Origin: Allomyces arbusculus
Lineage: Eukaryota > Blastocladiomycota > Blastocladiomycetes > Blastocladiales > Blastocladiaceae
Assembly (NCBI GenBank): GCA_027604705.1
Contig: JADHYV010000027.1
Coordinates: 186,001 to 250,000 of the forward strand
Reading direction: 5' to 3'
DNA length: 64,000 nucleotides
Shown: one piece after another, positions 20,404-31,177 of the stretch
How the letters are laid out: the number at the start of each line of letters is the position of its first letter
Numbering within the stretch: position 1 is the stretch's first letter
Position numbers and translations under genes: made by a program
The notes under the pieces: generated by a model
Seen by the model: the letters and a program-made list of their open reading frames with translations, nothing else
The model's database searches: none
What the model was told of the DNA's origin: nothing

Positions 20404-21903
20404 TCACGAATACCAAAACACCACATCGAGCGTCGGACGGGTCTGGCGGTAGCACGCGGCCCAAGACTCGTGAATGCCTGTACCTTGCAAAATCAGGCGA
20501 CGCAGCTTGGGCAAGCGCTGGACAATGGGCTCCAGCATATCGGGCTCCAAGCGAAAGTTGTTCATCAAGTCGAGCGAGCACACGTTAGGCACACAAGAAA
20601 TGAGGGCGACAAGCACGGCTGCAGTCCCACGCCCGTGATTCAGCCCAAACGTGAGCAGACCGAAGTCGTCAATCGGCAGCGGCTTCAGGAGCGGCATCGT
20701 ACGGATGGCAAAGCTGAGGAGCTGTCGGGTCGACATGGGCTCAAACGTGCCCAGATGCAACCTGGTCAAGTGCTTGCACGTCGCGGCCGCTTGTTGCACA
20801 AATTTGTGGATGATGGGACCAATCTTGGCAGCGCCAGTGAACGCAATCTTGATTGACGTCAAGTGCGACGAGAAACACCCAAACACGCGCTCCTGGACGG
20901 TCGCAATGTCCATGGGCACATCGAGCAACTGAAGCGAAGACAGACGCACACCCATGCGCTCTGGAATCGTCATGACCGCCGCCGCCGCAAAGTATCCGGG
21001 GCCACCAGTGCCGGAATCGTCACAACTGTCGAACCGCACGCACTTGATCGTTTCCGGCCACGGGACAAAAAACAGCTGAGACTGAGCCGATACGACTGCC
21101 CTCGGGAACATCAAGGGCCCATCAACCATCAGCGACACGAGCTTTGTGGGCATCCCAGCTGTGAGCAACACCTTGGCACGAAGCGCGAGCGTGCCAGAAA
21201 GAGTCGCGTGCGAGCCAAAGAACAGGAGCCGCAGATGCTGGATAGACGACAACTGAAGCATGGCAGCAAGCTGCTTGGTGAAACCGAGCCCGTCTTGACA
21301 ACCCACGGCAGACTGGGAAAGTTTGAGCGTGACCTTGGTCAGCGACGCAGGGAGCCCGCCAACACGCTGGATATCCTCAAGCATGGCGGTTGCGGCATCG
21401 GTTCCCGCGCTCGCGAGGTTCCATGACAAGCTGTACGCATGCGGGAGCACGGAAGGGATAAGCACCGCCGTATCGCGGATCAAGTGCAGCGAGCGGAGGT
21501 GATGCAGCGGGATGGGCCCAATGACGGTGGGCCGGGCATCAGTGGTTTTCGGCTGTTGTTCAGCAACTTCCATGATTAGGTAAACGATCGGCGCAGCGTT
21601 GGCAGGAGCAAGAAAGCCCAAATGGCCAACGTGATCAGCGTTATTCTCATACATATCGTCGGTGCCACTGCACCACACTTGGCCCGATTCGGAGTTGCTG
21701 CACAGACGGCACCAGGGCCCATCGGCGGTGCGGATGGCAGTCCTGATCGCGTCAGCAAAGAACACTGGAGATGCTCGAGCAAAGCGCAACAGCGCTACAC
21801 GGTCGGTTTGCGCAAGACGGCCGAGGATGGTCGATCGGATCACATCAGGTAAAACCTCGAGCTGAAAAGAAGAACCGACGGTGGACGAGGAGGCTGCCAT
21901 CAT
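20404..21903 (-). CDS. F-box-like/LRR protein, copy 7 (intact)
   Basis: Single exon, 499 residues from ATG 21903 (a second ATG follows at 21900). F-box-like block: LEVLPDVIRSTILGRLAQTD, then LLRFARASPVFFADAI. It differs from copies 1-4 by a longer stretch before the GHLGFL strand (CSNSESGQVWCSGTDD). Then VIGPIPLHHLRSLHL, RVGGLPASLTKVTL, LTAGMPTKLVSLMVDG and FSSHLTSIKIAF. The last repeats are weak (VPNVCSLDLMNNFRLEP, LRRLILQGTG), ending TRPTLDVVFWYS. With copy 9 it forms a subgroup that carries a W-C-x-[DL] motif near residue 75. Confidence 0.78.
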   Translation of the reverse strand: MMAASSSTVGSSFQLEVLPDVIRSTILGRLAQTDRVALLRFARASPVFFADAIRTAIRTADGPWCRLCSNSESGQVWCSGTDDMYENNADHVGHLGFLAPANAAPIVYLIMEVAEQQPKTTDARPTVIGPIPLHHLRSLHLIRDTAVLIPSVLPHAYSLSWNLASAGTDAATAMLEDIQRVGGLPASLTKVTLKLSQSAVGCQDGLGFTKQLAAMLQLSSIQHLRLLFFGSHATLSGTLALRAKVLLTAGMPTKLVSLMVDGPLMFPRAVVSAQSQLFFVPWPETIKCVRFDSCDDSGTGGPGYFAAAAVMTIPERMGVRLSSLQLLDVPMDIATVQERVFGCFSSHLTSIKIAFTGAAKIGPIIHKFVQQAAATCKHLTRLHLGTFEPMSTRQLLSFAIRTMPLLKPLPIDDFGLLTFGLNHGRGTAAVLVALISCVPNVCSLDLMNNFRLEPDMLEPIVQRLPKLRRLILQGTGIHESWAACYRQTRPTLDVVFWYS

Positions 21904-21905
21904 TA

Positions 21906-21918
21906 TTGCAACAAGTTG
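21906..21918 (-). promoter_or_regulatory. CAACTTGTTGCAA element before ATG of copy 7
   Basis: One mismatch to CAACTTGCTGCAA, 2 nt before the ATG at 21903 on the minus strand. It supports this start over the upstream in-frame Met at 21981. Confidence 0.4.
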
Positions 21919-22199
21919 GGCTTTCGCAAGGCGTTTGGGCAGCCAACTCGCGCTCAGGTGTTGGCCGGCTGTGGAGAGCATCAGTTGAGCATCAGAGATT
22001 CGGTGGTGTTGAAATATGCACGCATGTCCACGTCATTGATTTCATTTCTCCCCACGCCAACGCAAGGCGCACTCTGCAAGCGCACTCTGTGTAAGCGCAC
22101 TCTGCAAGTCGGCCTGAGTCGGACAAGTGCATCAAATGAACGGACAAGCAAGCAGGGGGCATCAGTGGGGCATGTCAGAATTGACCGAACTGACAAGGC

Positions 22200-23845
22200 C
22201 ACATTCGTTGGGGTTGGATGATCATCGCTTGACAGGTCAAGCGTCGTGAGCTTTGGTAGAATGGTCGCAATCGCAGTCAAGACAAAATCTGCTTTTTTCG
22301 GGCGCCCTGGTCAATAAGCCCAAACAACGCAAAGTCCGTATCGGAAGCGCGGACAAGCGATGGAGGAGGCGAATCACAAACAAGTCGAGATAATCGGGTG
22401 TCGGCGGCGAATGATGCAGATCCAAGTGCAAGGACTCGAGTTACGTACAGGTCATAGCAAGACGATCAATGAGCGCATGGAGCCCCAAATACGTCGTTTG
22501 CCCAGGGCTTTCGGCAAATGAAAACGAAAACGACAACACATCGAAACTGGACGGGCAAGAACTCGAGATGGGAGCTGCGTGAAGGTTGTTGGAACGTAAC
22601 CATTGTTGCAGCAAGTCACAATATGGTGGTGGGCCGGTATTTTTGACCTTGGATTGCAGGCGGTGACGTGGTTTGGAGTCGAAGCTGGCAGCCACGAAGT
22701 CGTGTGCGTGCCACAACTTGTTCGTTTGATGGTTTGCTGGCAGCTCGGATGCAACGACACAAAGCGATGGCGTCCAAGGTGACCTCCAAGACTGGGCTCT
22801 CGGAAGTGACTGTCAGTTTCTTGACTATGGGCAGAATACCGCCAGCTTCGGTGGGCGCGTCGAGCAAACGGCATGCCAACTCTGGATTGTCATGGTGCAC
22901 CGTCGGGTGAAGGTAGTAGCGCTAGGAACGTTCGAGGCTTCGTTGATTGCGGCTGAGTCTGTTTGCGATGAGTTCTCGGCAGATTCGCTTCAAGTTGACG
23001 AGATGGACATGTTGCCACAAGCCATCAGCGTTCCCTTCACCTGAAACGACGCGAAACATCGACGTCTCTCTTTAAATGGATAGCATGAATGTACAGCGAG
23101 GTCTGGGCGAGAGATATGGTAATCGTCCAGCGCAGTCGCAACTTTGCGGATGTGAGAGGGTGCCGTCAGCGCCGCCAAGCGCGCAAAAACGGCAATTCCT
23201 GCAGATTCCTCCATGATCGTACGCTGAAACTGGACGAGCAGCGTCTTGGCCATGGGCAGAAACCCGCCGGCTCGGATGAGTGCATCATGCTGGCGGCAGG
23301 CCGATGCCGTGGTGTCAACATTGCACCGCACATGCCGCACCGTTGGGAGAGCTACAGAAATCAGGCTGAGAGTCGCATCCGTCAAGTACTGCGACCGCGA
23401 TGAGCACGGCGAAATCGGACCAATCACCCTCACATGCTGGAATCGGAGCACAGGCGAAAGAGTGCCTGGGGTACGAGCCATGTTCAATGGTGCTGTTTTT
23501 CCCGCGGCGACAGTGCCTTCAAATTCGACATGACGAGATGAATTGCTGGAGGCTGGTCAACACATAGCAGTAGCCGATTCTCCCTCGTGAGCGCCTCGAA
23601 TCACTTGGCGCGTAGCAACCCCAAATGGCGCGCTATTTTCCATCATCAGAGCCTGCCAAGGATACGAGGCCGTGCGAATGGGGGTCGCAACTGCGGGTGC
23701 GTAGAGGGCAGGCGATGCAAATGCGAGCCGGAGGAGCGAACTGCGGCTGGTGGCGGTCTGTAAGCAGACGCGTAATCGACTCGAGAATGTGGACGAGCAA
23801 GGACTCGAGCGGTGACAGATGAGATTGCGGTTTGGTTGTTGTCAT
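22200..23845 (-). pseudogene. F-box/LRR copy 8, heavily decayed, probably composite
   Basis: From ATG 23845: LSPLESLLVHILESITRLLT (F-box-like) in one frame. VRVIGPISPCSSRSQYLTDA and AGGFLPMAKTLLVQFQ lie in 23487-22990. A second GGILPIVKKLTV block lies in 22900-22616, then LGLHALIDRL and LHLDLHHSPPTPDYLDLF-like LRR text down to 22237, and LPKLTTLDLSSDD at the 3' end. The GG-x-LP-x-x-K block occurs twice, so either two copies have fused or an internal segment was duplicated. More than five disruptions. Confidence 0.65.
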
Positions 23846-23847
23846 TG

Positions 23848-23860
23848 TTGCAGCAAGTTG
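23848..23860 (-). promoter_or_regulatory. Exact CAACTTGCTGCAA before ATG of broken copy 8
   Basis: Exact 13-mer ending 2 nt before the ATG at 23845. Identical to the 13-mers upstream of the Ipk1 and TRIC genes. Confidence 0.45.
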
Positions 23861-24730
23861 CTTGCACGAAGCGGACTTGGGCGAAGAGATGCGGACGAGG
23901 CCTGACTCCTGAGCAGTGAGCGGCAAGAGTCTTGCTCTGATGTTAGGGATTGGACACGATTTGACACAGATTACTTGACAACGTCTTCAGGATCAAATAT
24001 GCCAAGATGGCAAGCTTAGCTCAGACCGACACGACTGTAACATCAACGTTTTGCTTGCATCGAAGCCATGTTCCCCGCTGCAGAATTTTTCGAAGGCAAT
24101 AGTTGTTTGTCCACTGTCTTGCAGTGGCCCCATGGCGATTCAAACGCCAGCCTCACTTTCTATCAGATTTTGTTGGGACCCCGAGCGGCGGCTAAATCCG
24201 GTCAAAGCAGCCATTTTTTTCTCAAGCAATTGACATGACACTGCTGGCGTTCATGGCACAGGGTTCACGCGATACAGAGATCAGAAATGGCGCTGAGAGA
24301 GCGAGATCATATCAACACCATTCTTCAAAGCAGATACAAGCTTGCATATTCCATCTCAGGATCTTCAATCATCGTCGTCGTCGTGCCTCACGATTTTGAC
24401 GACCGGTTTGAGCCGCGAACGTTTTGTCAGCATTTCCGTTTGTCCCAAAAGCTGTGAACGGCAAGGAATGTAAGACCCACACCATTTCTTAGTTCCAGAG
24501 GCGTGTAGGGGCATCATTTGCAAGAGAGCTGGGGTTGCAAGAGAGCTTGGGCAGCAAACTGGAAACTGGAAACTGTAAACTAGTAACCGGGTCGTCGTGG
24601 ATTGTGATTGAAGAAATATGTACCGCCATTCTGTGCTCTTCCAGCATCCTTATCAAGATGGTGTCTCCATTCCATACGTGGCAACGAGGGCAAGTCAATG
24701 GGCCACAAAATGGAACATTGAATATCACTG
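23861..24730. other. Intergenic between copies 8 and 9
   Basis: 870 bp. Near 24530-24590 a short direct repeat (GCAAGAGAGCTTGG and GGAAACTGGAAACTGTAAACT). No family blocks or other gene recognised. Confidence 0.35.
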
Positions 24731-26191
24731 TCAAAACGTTTCCAGCACGAGTTTTGGCCGCTCTCGCTGGAGGTCGAATGCAAATTCGTGCATGCCCGCC
24801 CGTGCCTGGATTTTCAACCGCATGAGGTGCCGGAGAGCATGCACCAGCAACAACACTTGGTCCAGGCAAATCTTGTCGTTATGCAGCAAATCAAGCACCC
24901 GAAGATGCGGCAGGACCGTACCCACTGCCATGAGGAAATCGGCTGATGCGTTTGTTGGTGAAAAGCCCCAGCTCGCAAGACCCATGTCAACAATGGGCAA
25001 TTTTCCAAGAAGTGGAATCGACTCGCGTGCAAGCAGAACGAGGTCGTCGTCATGGATGTTCGAATGGTACGATGAAATGTGCAGCTTGCGCAAAGATGGG
25101 CTGTTTGCGACAATGGCCTCGATAATGACGTGCAAGCCCTTGTGCACACGAACGGCCGCCGCCAGGGAAATAGTGAACGATGTGAGCACGGGCATCAATG
25201 CAGCAACAATGCGGTTTCGAACAAGATCATCCTGCACATTGATGTCGTTCAGATGCAGGTCCACGAGTCCAGGCGGTAGATTCGTGATGAATCGTGTCAT
25301 GAACGCGCCAAACCATCCACTTCCTTGACCAAGTTCCAACCTGAGCGATTGGAGCGTCTTGGGCCACGGCACAGCAACAGGATTAGTCATGCGAGGCGGC
25401 ATATCCATTTCATCTTCGTTGAGTCCAGCCACAGTCAATGACACAAGCGAGTGTTGTGGGAGGCCAGTGAGGAGAAGGTTCATAACGCCATAAACAGCGT
25501 TCTGAACCGAATCACCAGTGCATAGCACGCAAAATTGCAGGTGTCGAACAGACGAGAAAGCCGTGAGCGCGGATACTTGGGCAAAAAGGTCAACGCCAGC
25601 AGGCGTCTCCTGGTCGTCATGAAAAATATCGATGGTGACTGTTGAAACTGATGGCAGCAATCCATTGACTCCTCGAAGAGACTGGAGGAGACGGGACGCC
25701 GTGGCAGCGTCGACGATCAAATCACACAGCAGTTGGTGCACAAATGGAAGCACAGACGGAACAAGCGCTTCCGTGCCAGTGGTCAGGCACATGGTTCTCA
25801 GTCGGTGTGGAGCAATCGGTCCAATGACGGGGGGCCACGAACAACTGGCTGTTGGCATGGTCACAGGGCGGTTGTTTTTCGACGTGACCAGATAGACGGC
25901 AGGAGGACGATGGTCACGACGCTCAAGATAGCCCAAGTGGCTGACTGCGCCAGAGCCCATGTCACACCACACGCGCCCGCTGGTATCATGACAGAGCTGG
26001 AACCAAGTGGTGCTAGCTGTGCGAATGGCAACAGTGACAGCGGGCGTGTACAGGGCCGGTGAAGCGCGCGCAAGCTCGAGCAGGGCGATGCGGTCAGCGC
26101 TTGCCAGTTGAAGAAGGAGCTCATTGAGGACAACCTCTGGGAACATGTCGAGCTTGACTGGGAGCGGCGGGAGGTTGCCACTTTGCAACAT
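24731..26191 (-). CDS. F-box-like/LRR protein, copy 9 (intact)
   Basis: Single exon, 486 residues from ATG 26191. F-box-like block: LDMFPEVVLNELLLQLASAD, then LLELARASPALYTPAV. Then GRVWCDMGSGAVSHLGYL, VIGPIAPHRLRTMCL, LTGLPQHSLVSLTVAGL, WPKTLQSLRLELGQGSG, LMPVLTSFTI and SPSLRKLHISSYHS. The terminal LRR is LPHLRVLDLLHNDKICL, followed by RLKIQARAG. Shares the W-C-D motif and the long pre-GxLG insert with copy 7. The in-frame Met at 26323 would add 44 residues but lies upstream of the ATG-proximal element. Confidence 0.78.
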   Translation of the reverse strand: MLQSGNLPPLPVKLDMFPEVVLNELLLQLASADRIALLELARASPALYTPAVTVAIRTASTTWFQLCHDTSGRVWCDMGSGAVSHLGYLERRDHRPPAVYLVTSKNNRPVTMPTASCSWPPVIGPIAPHRLRTMCLTTGTEALVPSVLPFVHQLLCDLIVDAATASRLLQSLRGVNGLLPSVSTVTIDIFHDDQETPAGVDLFAQVSALTAFSSVRHLQFCVLCTGDSVQNAVYGVMNLLLTGLPQHSLVSLTVAGLNEDEMDMPPRMTNPVAVPWPKTLQSLRLELGQGSGWFGAFMTRFITNLPPGLVDLHLNDINVQDDLVRNRIVAALMPVLTSFTISLAAAVRVHKGLHVIIEAIVANSPSLRKLHISSYHSNIHDDDLVLLARESIPLLGKLPIVDMGLASWGFSPTNASADFLMAVGTVLPHLRVLDLLHNDKICLDQVLLLVHALRHLMRLKIQARAGMHEFAFDLQRERPKLVLETF

Positions 26192-26192
26192 T

Positions 26193-26205
26193 TTGCAGCA
26201 AGTTT
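26193..26205 (-). promoter_or_regulatory. AAACTTGCTGCAA element before ATG of copy 9
   Basis: One mismatch to CAACTTGCTGCAA, 1 nt before the ATG. It is followed upstream by two more TTGCAGC units (to 26222), so the element is partly triplicated here. Confidence 0.4.
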
Positions 26206-26706
26206 GCAGCAATTTTGCAGCTAGTTGCGGGCACAGATGACTTCTGCAAGCTTGTGAGTAGTGTCGAAGTTGCAGGCGGTTGTTCGACAAGATCGCATGC
26301 GGCGAAACAAAACATGCTCTCAAAAAGCGTTAACATGAACAGTGGCAATTCTCCCTGCCCGTAGAGCGTGGCAGTTCAGATCAATATGGTACTGTCGACG
26401 CGCCCATGGTTGGCGAGAATCACCCAAAAGTGAACAACAAGGGCAAGTTGATCTGTACCCGAACAGTCATTGGCGGTATGCCTAATACAAACGTTGACTG
26501 TTGATAGCTGCAACCGACAATTAAATCATCGCTGAGATTTTAGCGTCCCGTATGATTCGCTTGCGAGTGAACTGCAATGATGATGCACTGTGGCAATATT
26601 CTGCCGCTGAACGACAGTTAATTCAAACACGAAGGTGCAGACGACAAAACAAATTGCGCACGATCGTCAGATGGCCAAAAGGAACAGCGGAAAGGCATAG
26701 CAGAGT
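26206..26706. other. Intergenic between copies 9 and 10
   Basis: About 500 bp. AT-richer than the housekeeping regions; no gene or repeat recognised apart from the TTGCAGC units next to 26205. Confidence 0.35.
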
Positions 26707-28090
26707 TCAATAGATAAACTTGAGCGCAGGCTTCGCCTCCTTGAGAATTCCGACCAAGTAATCGTGGTGTTGGTCAAACATTATCACCGCAAGACGCTCC
26801 AAGCACTTGAGGGCAAACACAAGCAATTGCACCATGCCAGGGTTGATTTGGTTGCCTCGAGACAAATCGAGCGAGCGGAGATTGGGTAAAGCTGTGGCAA
26901 ACGCGCCAAAAACATTCGCTGCTGTAGCACCGTTGTCAGAGAACCACCCGCAAAGACTGAAGTCGGAAATGGGCGGTGTGCGTCGGAGTGGAAGTGTGTC
27001 GCGCACACACAACAAGTTCATCGTCACGCAAATGCCGGTGGTTGAGCGATAGGTGCAATTTTTCTAGCTGCGGGCACTTTTTTGGGAGCGCTCGGATAAC
27101 GGTGCAGAGTCCCAATAATGAGCTGCGTGGTCGATCTGGTCTGAACTCGCCCTCGAGCACAACGAAAGCAAAGTGGGCGGCAGGGCGGATCGTGCGTAGT
27201 CCGCCGTTTCCATGTCGCGTAGATCCCTGTTCCACAGCCGGAGCTTGGTGAGCATTGGAAGAGGGTTTGCCAGAACTTGCTGCGTCATGGGCCGTCCCAT
27301 GAAACTGTTGCCAGTGAACTCGACTGCAAGGAGCCGGAGCGTCATTGGCCACCATGGCACCAATGGCTGTGGCGGGCTGGAGGTTGCGTGAGCAGTTTGT
27401 AGTGTTCCAGACCATTGATTTCAAACGTCACCAAATGCGGTGGCAAACCATGCACGAAAATCGTCTCAATACCCGAAATGATACGATCCGCTTCGTCAAC
27501 GTCGTCATTGTCATTCAGATCTGCTTCAACAAACATTTGCAAATGCTGAGCATTGGAAATGGACAAGAAGCCACGCCGCAATCCATTTCGATTGAGAGTC
27601 GGCTTAGAGTCGCAGAAATCCCTTCAAGACGCTCAAAGACGTCGAGCATTCTGTAAGCGGTAGCGACGCTTCGCGGAATCTCCCAGACAACTTTGCACGT
27701 GTGGAAGCACGGCCAGAGCGAGGTTGAGAGTTTGCACGTCAAATCGAAATGACCGCAGCCAGCGCAGCGCAACCGGACCGAATAACGCCTTCGAGGACGT
27801 CTTCGCAAGCATTGCGAGGTAAATGGTTGCGGGTGAGGAGCCGTCGCCCAAGCGACAAACCAGGCCGACTACCAGACTGGTCGTGCACATTCCGACGCTC
27901 CCATTTCTTGTCGGCCCAGGAGTACAGGAATAACCATGACATGCTTGCAGCTCAAATGAGCACGGGCATAGCGGGTGCATAGAAATTTGGGGTCGCTCGT
28001 TCCAGGGCGAGGAGAGCCTTGCGGTCGAAACGCTCGATATGGTGGAAAAGCGAGACTACAGAAAGCGTCTCCATCGTCGATAACGTTAGT
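26707..28090 (-). pseudogene. F-box/LRR copy 10, broken
   Basis: Minus strand, from about 28090: METLSVVSLFHHIERFD then LLALERATPNFYAPAM, ended by a stop near 27952. The middle lies in three other frames: LFGPVALRWLRSFRF, VFERLEGISATLSRLSI, FVHGLPPHLVTFEINGLEH. The C-terminus is LPNLRSLDLSRGNQINPG and KEAKPALKFIY. At least four frame changes. The segment around 27100 (AAHYWDSA) is nearly repeated in copy 11, showing that the two are recent tandem duplicates. Confidence 0.8.
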
Positions 28091-28559
28091 TTGAATTCTT
28101 GGGCGAGAGAGGTAGCGCAGGTCGATGCCATGAGAATGCTTAAAGTCTGGTTTTGTTGATAGTGGTCGAAATGCAATTTCGTCAGTTTGCTGTGGATCCA
28201 GATGTGATAACATCCCGTGCAACGTCGGCAGCGTTTCGAGCTGCAGGGGCAACGTTCAAGCTGCAGGGGCACGCGTAGCTGGGACGTCTGTGTTGGAAAC
28301 GAAGACATAAATGCGATGAATTGGGGTTTGTGTTGGTGGGCTCATCAAGAATGCTCACACCAGGTTGTTAGGTTTCCTTCATCTTCGTCGACATGCATAG
28401 GTGCTTAGACTGGCTCTCGTGAGCACTCGCGCCGGCACTTTCGGTCTGCTTGTCACTCCGCTGTTCTCTTGCTGCACGCATCGCTCATAACATCAAGACT
28501 GTTTTGACCCTCCCTTTGCACCTTCCATCGACGTTCACGAAATGCTAGGCTGCTCTCCT
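28091..28559. other. Intergenic between copies 10 and 11
   Basis: 470 bp. Holds a short direct repeat AGCTGCAGGGGCAACGTTC / AGCTGCAGGGGCACGCG at about 28240-28275. No gene recognised. Confidence 0.35.
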
Positions 28560-29410
28560 CCCTGCATTCTCACACTTTTTGTCTTCCCCATTCCCGCTGT
28601 CCGCATCCATATCCGCGGCCTTGACCTCCCAGGTCAGCGGCTCCACGAATGTGACTTCGTTTTTTGAGGTGATGCCAAAACGAAGATTGTGGTCGCCAAG
28701 ACTCAAACCTAGCGACGGCACGGCATGGTGGAGATCAAAAAGCAACTTTGAGCGTGGGGTTTGCCGCCTTGGCAACCCGGGAAAAGTAGTCCTGGTCTGG
28801 GTGAAGCACGATCACAACAAGCCACTCCAACCGCTTGAGTGCGAGCACGAGCATGTGAAGCAGGCCAACGTCGATTCAGTCGCTGAGGTACAGGTCAAGC
28901 TAACGGAGATGAGGCAAATTTGCGGCAATCGCGCCGAGAATATCAGCTGTGACCCAGTTTACGTCATCGAACCACCGAGAACCAGCGGTACAGAGCAATT
29001 TCCAACTTGACGAGGGGTGGGCACATTTCTGGGAGAGATTCATTGGGCGTGCAGAGTCCCAATAATGGGCGGCCGAGCCGATCATTCGATGACTTCAGGT
29101 TCCTTGCTAACGCAATCGGAAGGAACACGGTGGGAGCGTGCCCGTCAGCAAATTGGACAAAGCCAAGTCAGCCGAGTGGCCATTGATAGGCATTCGCCCA
29201 GGCGCGACGCGTCTTATTCATCCGCAACCATTGCGTTTCAACCATGCGAATAAGTTTGGCTATGGCCGGTGCAAAGAGAACAGGTGACGTGCGAGCAAAC
29301 GCAATGAGTGTCTCACGGTCGGTGCTTGCGAGATGATCCATGACAACGTCGCGGGCGCCATCGGGCAGTGCTTCGAGCTGAGAAGTACGCGTGGCTGAGG
29401 AAGCACATTG
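28560..29410 (-). pseudogene. F-box/LRR copy 11, internally deleted
   Basis: The F-box part survives at 29410-29230: LEALPDGARDVVMDHLASTD, then LIAFARTSPVLFAPAIAKLI. After it the sequence jumps to the C-terminal repeats (ILGAIAANLPHLR at about 28900, then VAKAANPTLKVAF near 28750). Some 250-280 codons of the middle are missing. A shared GTGCAGAGTCCCAATAATG stretch (29047-29065) ties it to copy 10 (27099-27117). Very short; not a functional gene. Confidence 0.75.
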
Positions 29411-29674
29411 ATTGGAGCGGAAGTCGTGAATGTGATCAGTTGGGAGAATTGTGGGTAGGTCAATGAAATGGGTCGATCTTTGAAGGCAAACATGGGCTGA
29501 CAGATCCGTTTGTCCAAGCCAGCACGTTGATGTGAGAAATCAACATCCTAAATCAAGTTTTTCGAAGGCGACAAGCGACTTATGTCGGTGAAGGACGATT
29601 TGAGTGCCTTCGAGATGAACAACATGGCTGAGCATCCTTTGTTTGCAATATCCAATAAGACACGCCAGTCCCAA
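29411..29674. other. Intergenic between copies 11 and 12
   Basis: 264 bp; nothing recognised. Confidence 0.3.
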
Positions 29675-31177
29675 TCAAAACAACGCATCTGGGTTTATCA
29701 GAACCTTGACTTTAGGGAAGACACGGCGCAGGTGGTCGCAATCCGCATCCTTGACCCCCGTGTACCAGACCGCGAGCCATCGCAACTGTGGCAGCATCGC
29801 CAAGAGCGTCTCCACGACAGCGCAATTGATTCCCTGGTTCCGAGTTAGATTGAGCGACTGCAGGCTGGGGGCATGCTTGGCGAGCGCAGCAAACAAAATC
29901 TCTGTTTCCGACTCAGCATCTGCCTCCAGGCCAAAATTAACGAGACCGATATGATCGAGCGGCAGTTTTCGGAGAAGCGGGAGGGTGAAAGTTGCAATCA
30001 TCCCAAGTGACAGCGTGTCGTCCATGTCGGGCAGTTCGAGCTGGAGCCAGCGGAGCGCAGGACACGTTGATGCGAGAGTTTTGATGACAGCATGCACTGC
30101 ACCGAGCATGTCCTCGCTGTTCGCAATCATGAGCCCAAACGATGTCAGCGTGGGTCGAATGCACGCAAGAAGATGGTCGCGCGCGGGTCCAGAGTCTACA
30201 GGCATGTCAAAAAGCTCAAGCATTTCGAGCGCCAGCCTCGATTCCGCCAGCGACGGCAGCATTCGAGTAAGGACCGAACCAAAGACTCCGTCGCCGTTCC
30301 CGAGGTCGAGACTCAGATGCCGCAACGCCCGCCCCCACGGCACGCGAATCAAACGTTGGCGATCTGGGATTTCGCCATCCAAACTGAAATTAAATCCCTT
30401 GATCGAGAGTGTTTCAACAGTCGGCGGCATGCCATGTACCAAGAGCGTTTCGACCGCGTCAACGACACAAGCATCGAAATCCGTATCGTTGGGCGCATCG
30501 ACGAGACTAATGCGCAGCGCCTTGACACGCGAGGAAGCGAGCAGACGCGCCAAATTCCGAATGATCGATTTGCCCACCGTCGCGCCAACCACATCGAAGT
30601 CGACGAATCCCAAAAAAACGGTCAGGTGCGTGACACGATCAGGAAAGCCACCGAGCGCGTCGAGGCAGGCCAAAATAGAACCGGCCAATTCGAGTTCTTG
30701 CAAGTCAACTTGGACGCGATGCGCACGCGGGAGAACTGGTGCCATGAGCGGCATCGTCAACGTATTGATGCACAGTGACCGCAACTGCTTGAGCGGGATT
30801 GGCCCAAGCACAGAGAATCGCATCCAGAGCTCTCGGTGGTTCGGATCATTGTCGAGTTTGGACCAAATCAGGTAAATGTCGAGCGTCGGGCCAGCGCGAG
30901 CATAGCCGAGGTGGCCAATTATGTTGCCCTTGATCGCATGGCTCCAGAGATTGGCCACGCCCGGGTTGCGCCGAGTCCGTGGCAATTCGAGCGGATACCA
31001 CTTCATTGGTGCAGTGCAAATGGCAATGGTGACGGTAAACGCGGAGATTACGGGCGACGCGCGCGCAAGCTGAAGTAGCGAAGCGTGATCGACTTGGGCA
31101 ACATGGCGCAAAACGTCCTCGAGGACAGCGTCGGGAAGCATTTCGAGCGGCGACGGCGCATATTCAGAGGTTGTCAT
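29675..31177 (-). CDS. F-box-like/LRR protein, copy 12 (intact)
   Basis: Single exon, 500 residues. F-box-like block: LEMLPDAVLEDVLRHVAQVD, then LLQLARASPVISAFTV. Then GHLGYARAGPTLDIYLIW, VLGPIPLKQLRSLCI, LDALGGFPDRVTHLTV, RLLASSRVKALRISLVD, LLVHGMPPTVETLSIKG and WGRALRHLSLDLGNGDG. IRPTLTSFGLMI, CPALRWLQLELP, LPLLRKLPLDHIGLVNFGLE and APSLQSLNLTRNQGINC complete the repeats. It is the clearest member for the C-terminal consensus. The last of cluster B before the housekeeping block. Confidence 0.8.
   Translation of the reverse strand: MTTSEYAPSPLEMLPDAVLEDVLRHVAQVDHASLLQLARASPVISAFTVTIAICTAPMKWYPLELPRTRRNPGVANLWSHAIKGNIIGHLGYARAGPTLDIYLIWSKLDNDPNHRELWMRFSVLGPIPLKQLRSLCINTLTMPLMAPVLPRAHRVQVDLQELELAGSILACLDALGGFPDRVTHLTVFLGFVDFDVVGATVGKSIIRNLARLLASSRVKALRISLVDAPNDTDFDACVVDAVETLLVHGMPPTVETLSIKGFNFSLDGEIPDRQRLIRVPWGRALRHLSLDLGNGDGVFGSVLTRMLPSLAESRLALEMLELFDMPVDSGPARDHLLACIRPTLTSFGLMIANSEDMLGAVHAVIKTLASTCPALRWLQLELPDMDDTLSLGMIATFTLPLLRKLPLDHIGLVNFGLEADAESETEILFAALAKHAPSLQSLNLTRNQGINCAVVETLLAMLPQLRWLAVWYTGVKDADCDHLRRVFPKVKVLINPDALF

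Noticed and set aside
24000-24730. Possible mobile element explaining the gap between copies 8 and 9
   Set aside because: No terminal repeats, target-site duplication or transposase-like frame was seen.
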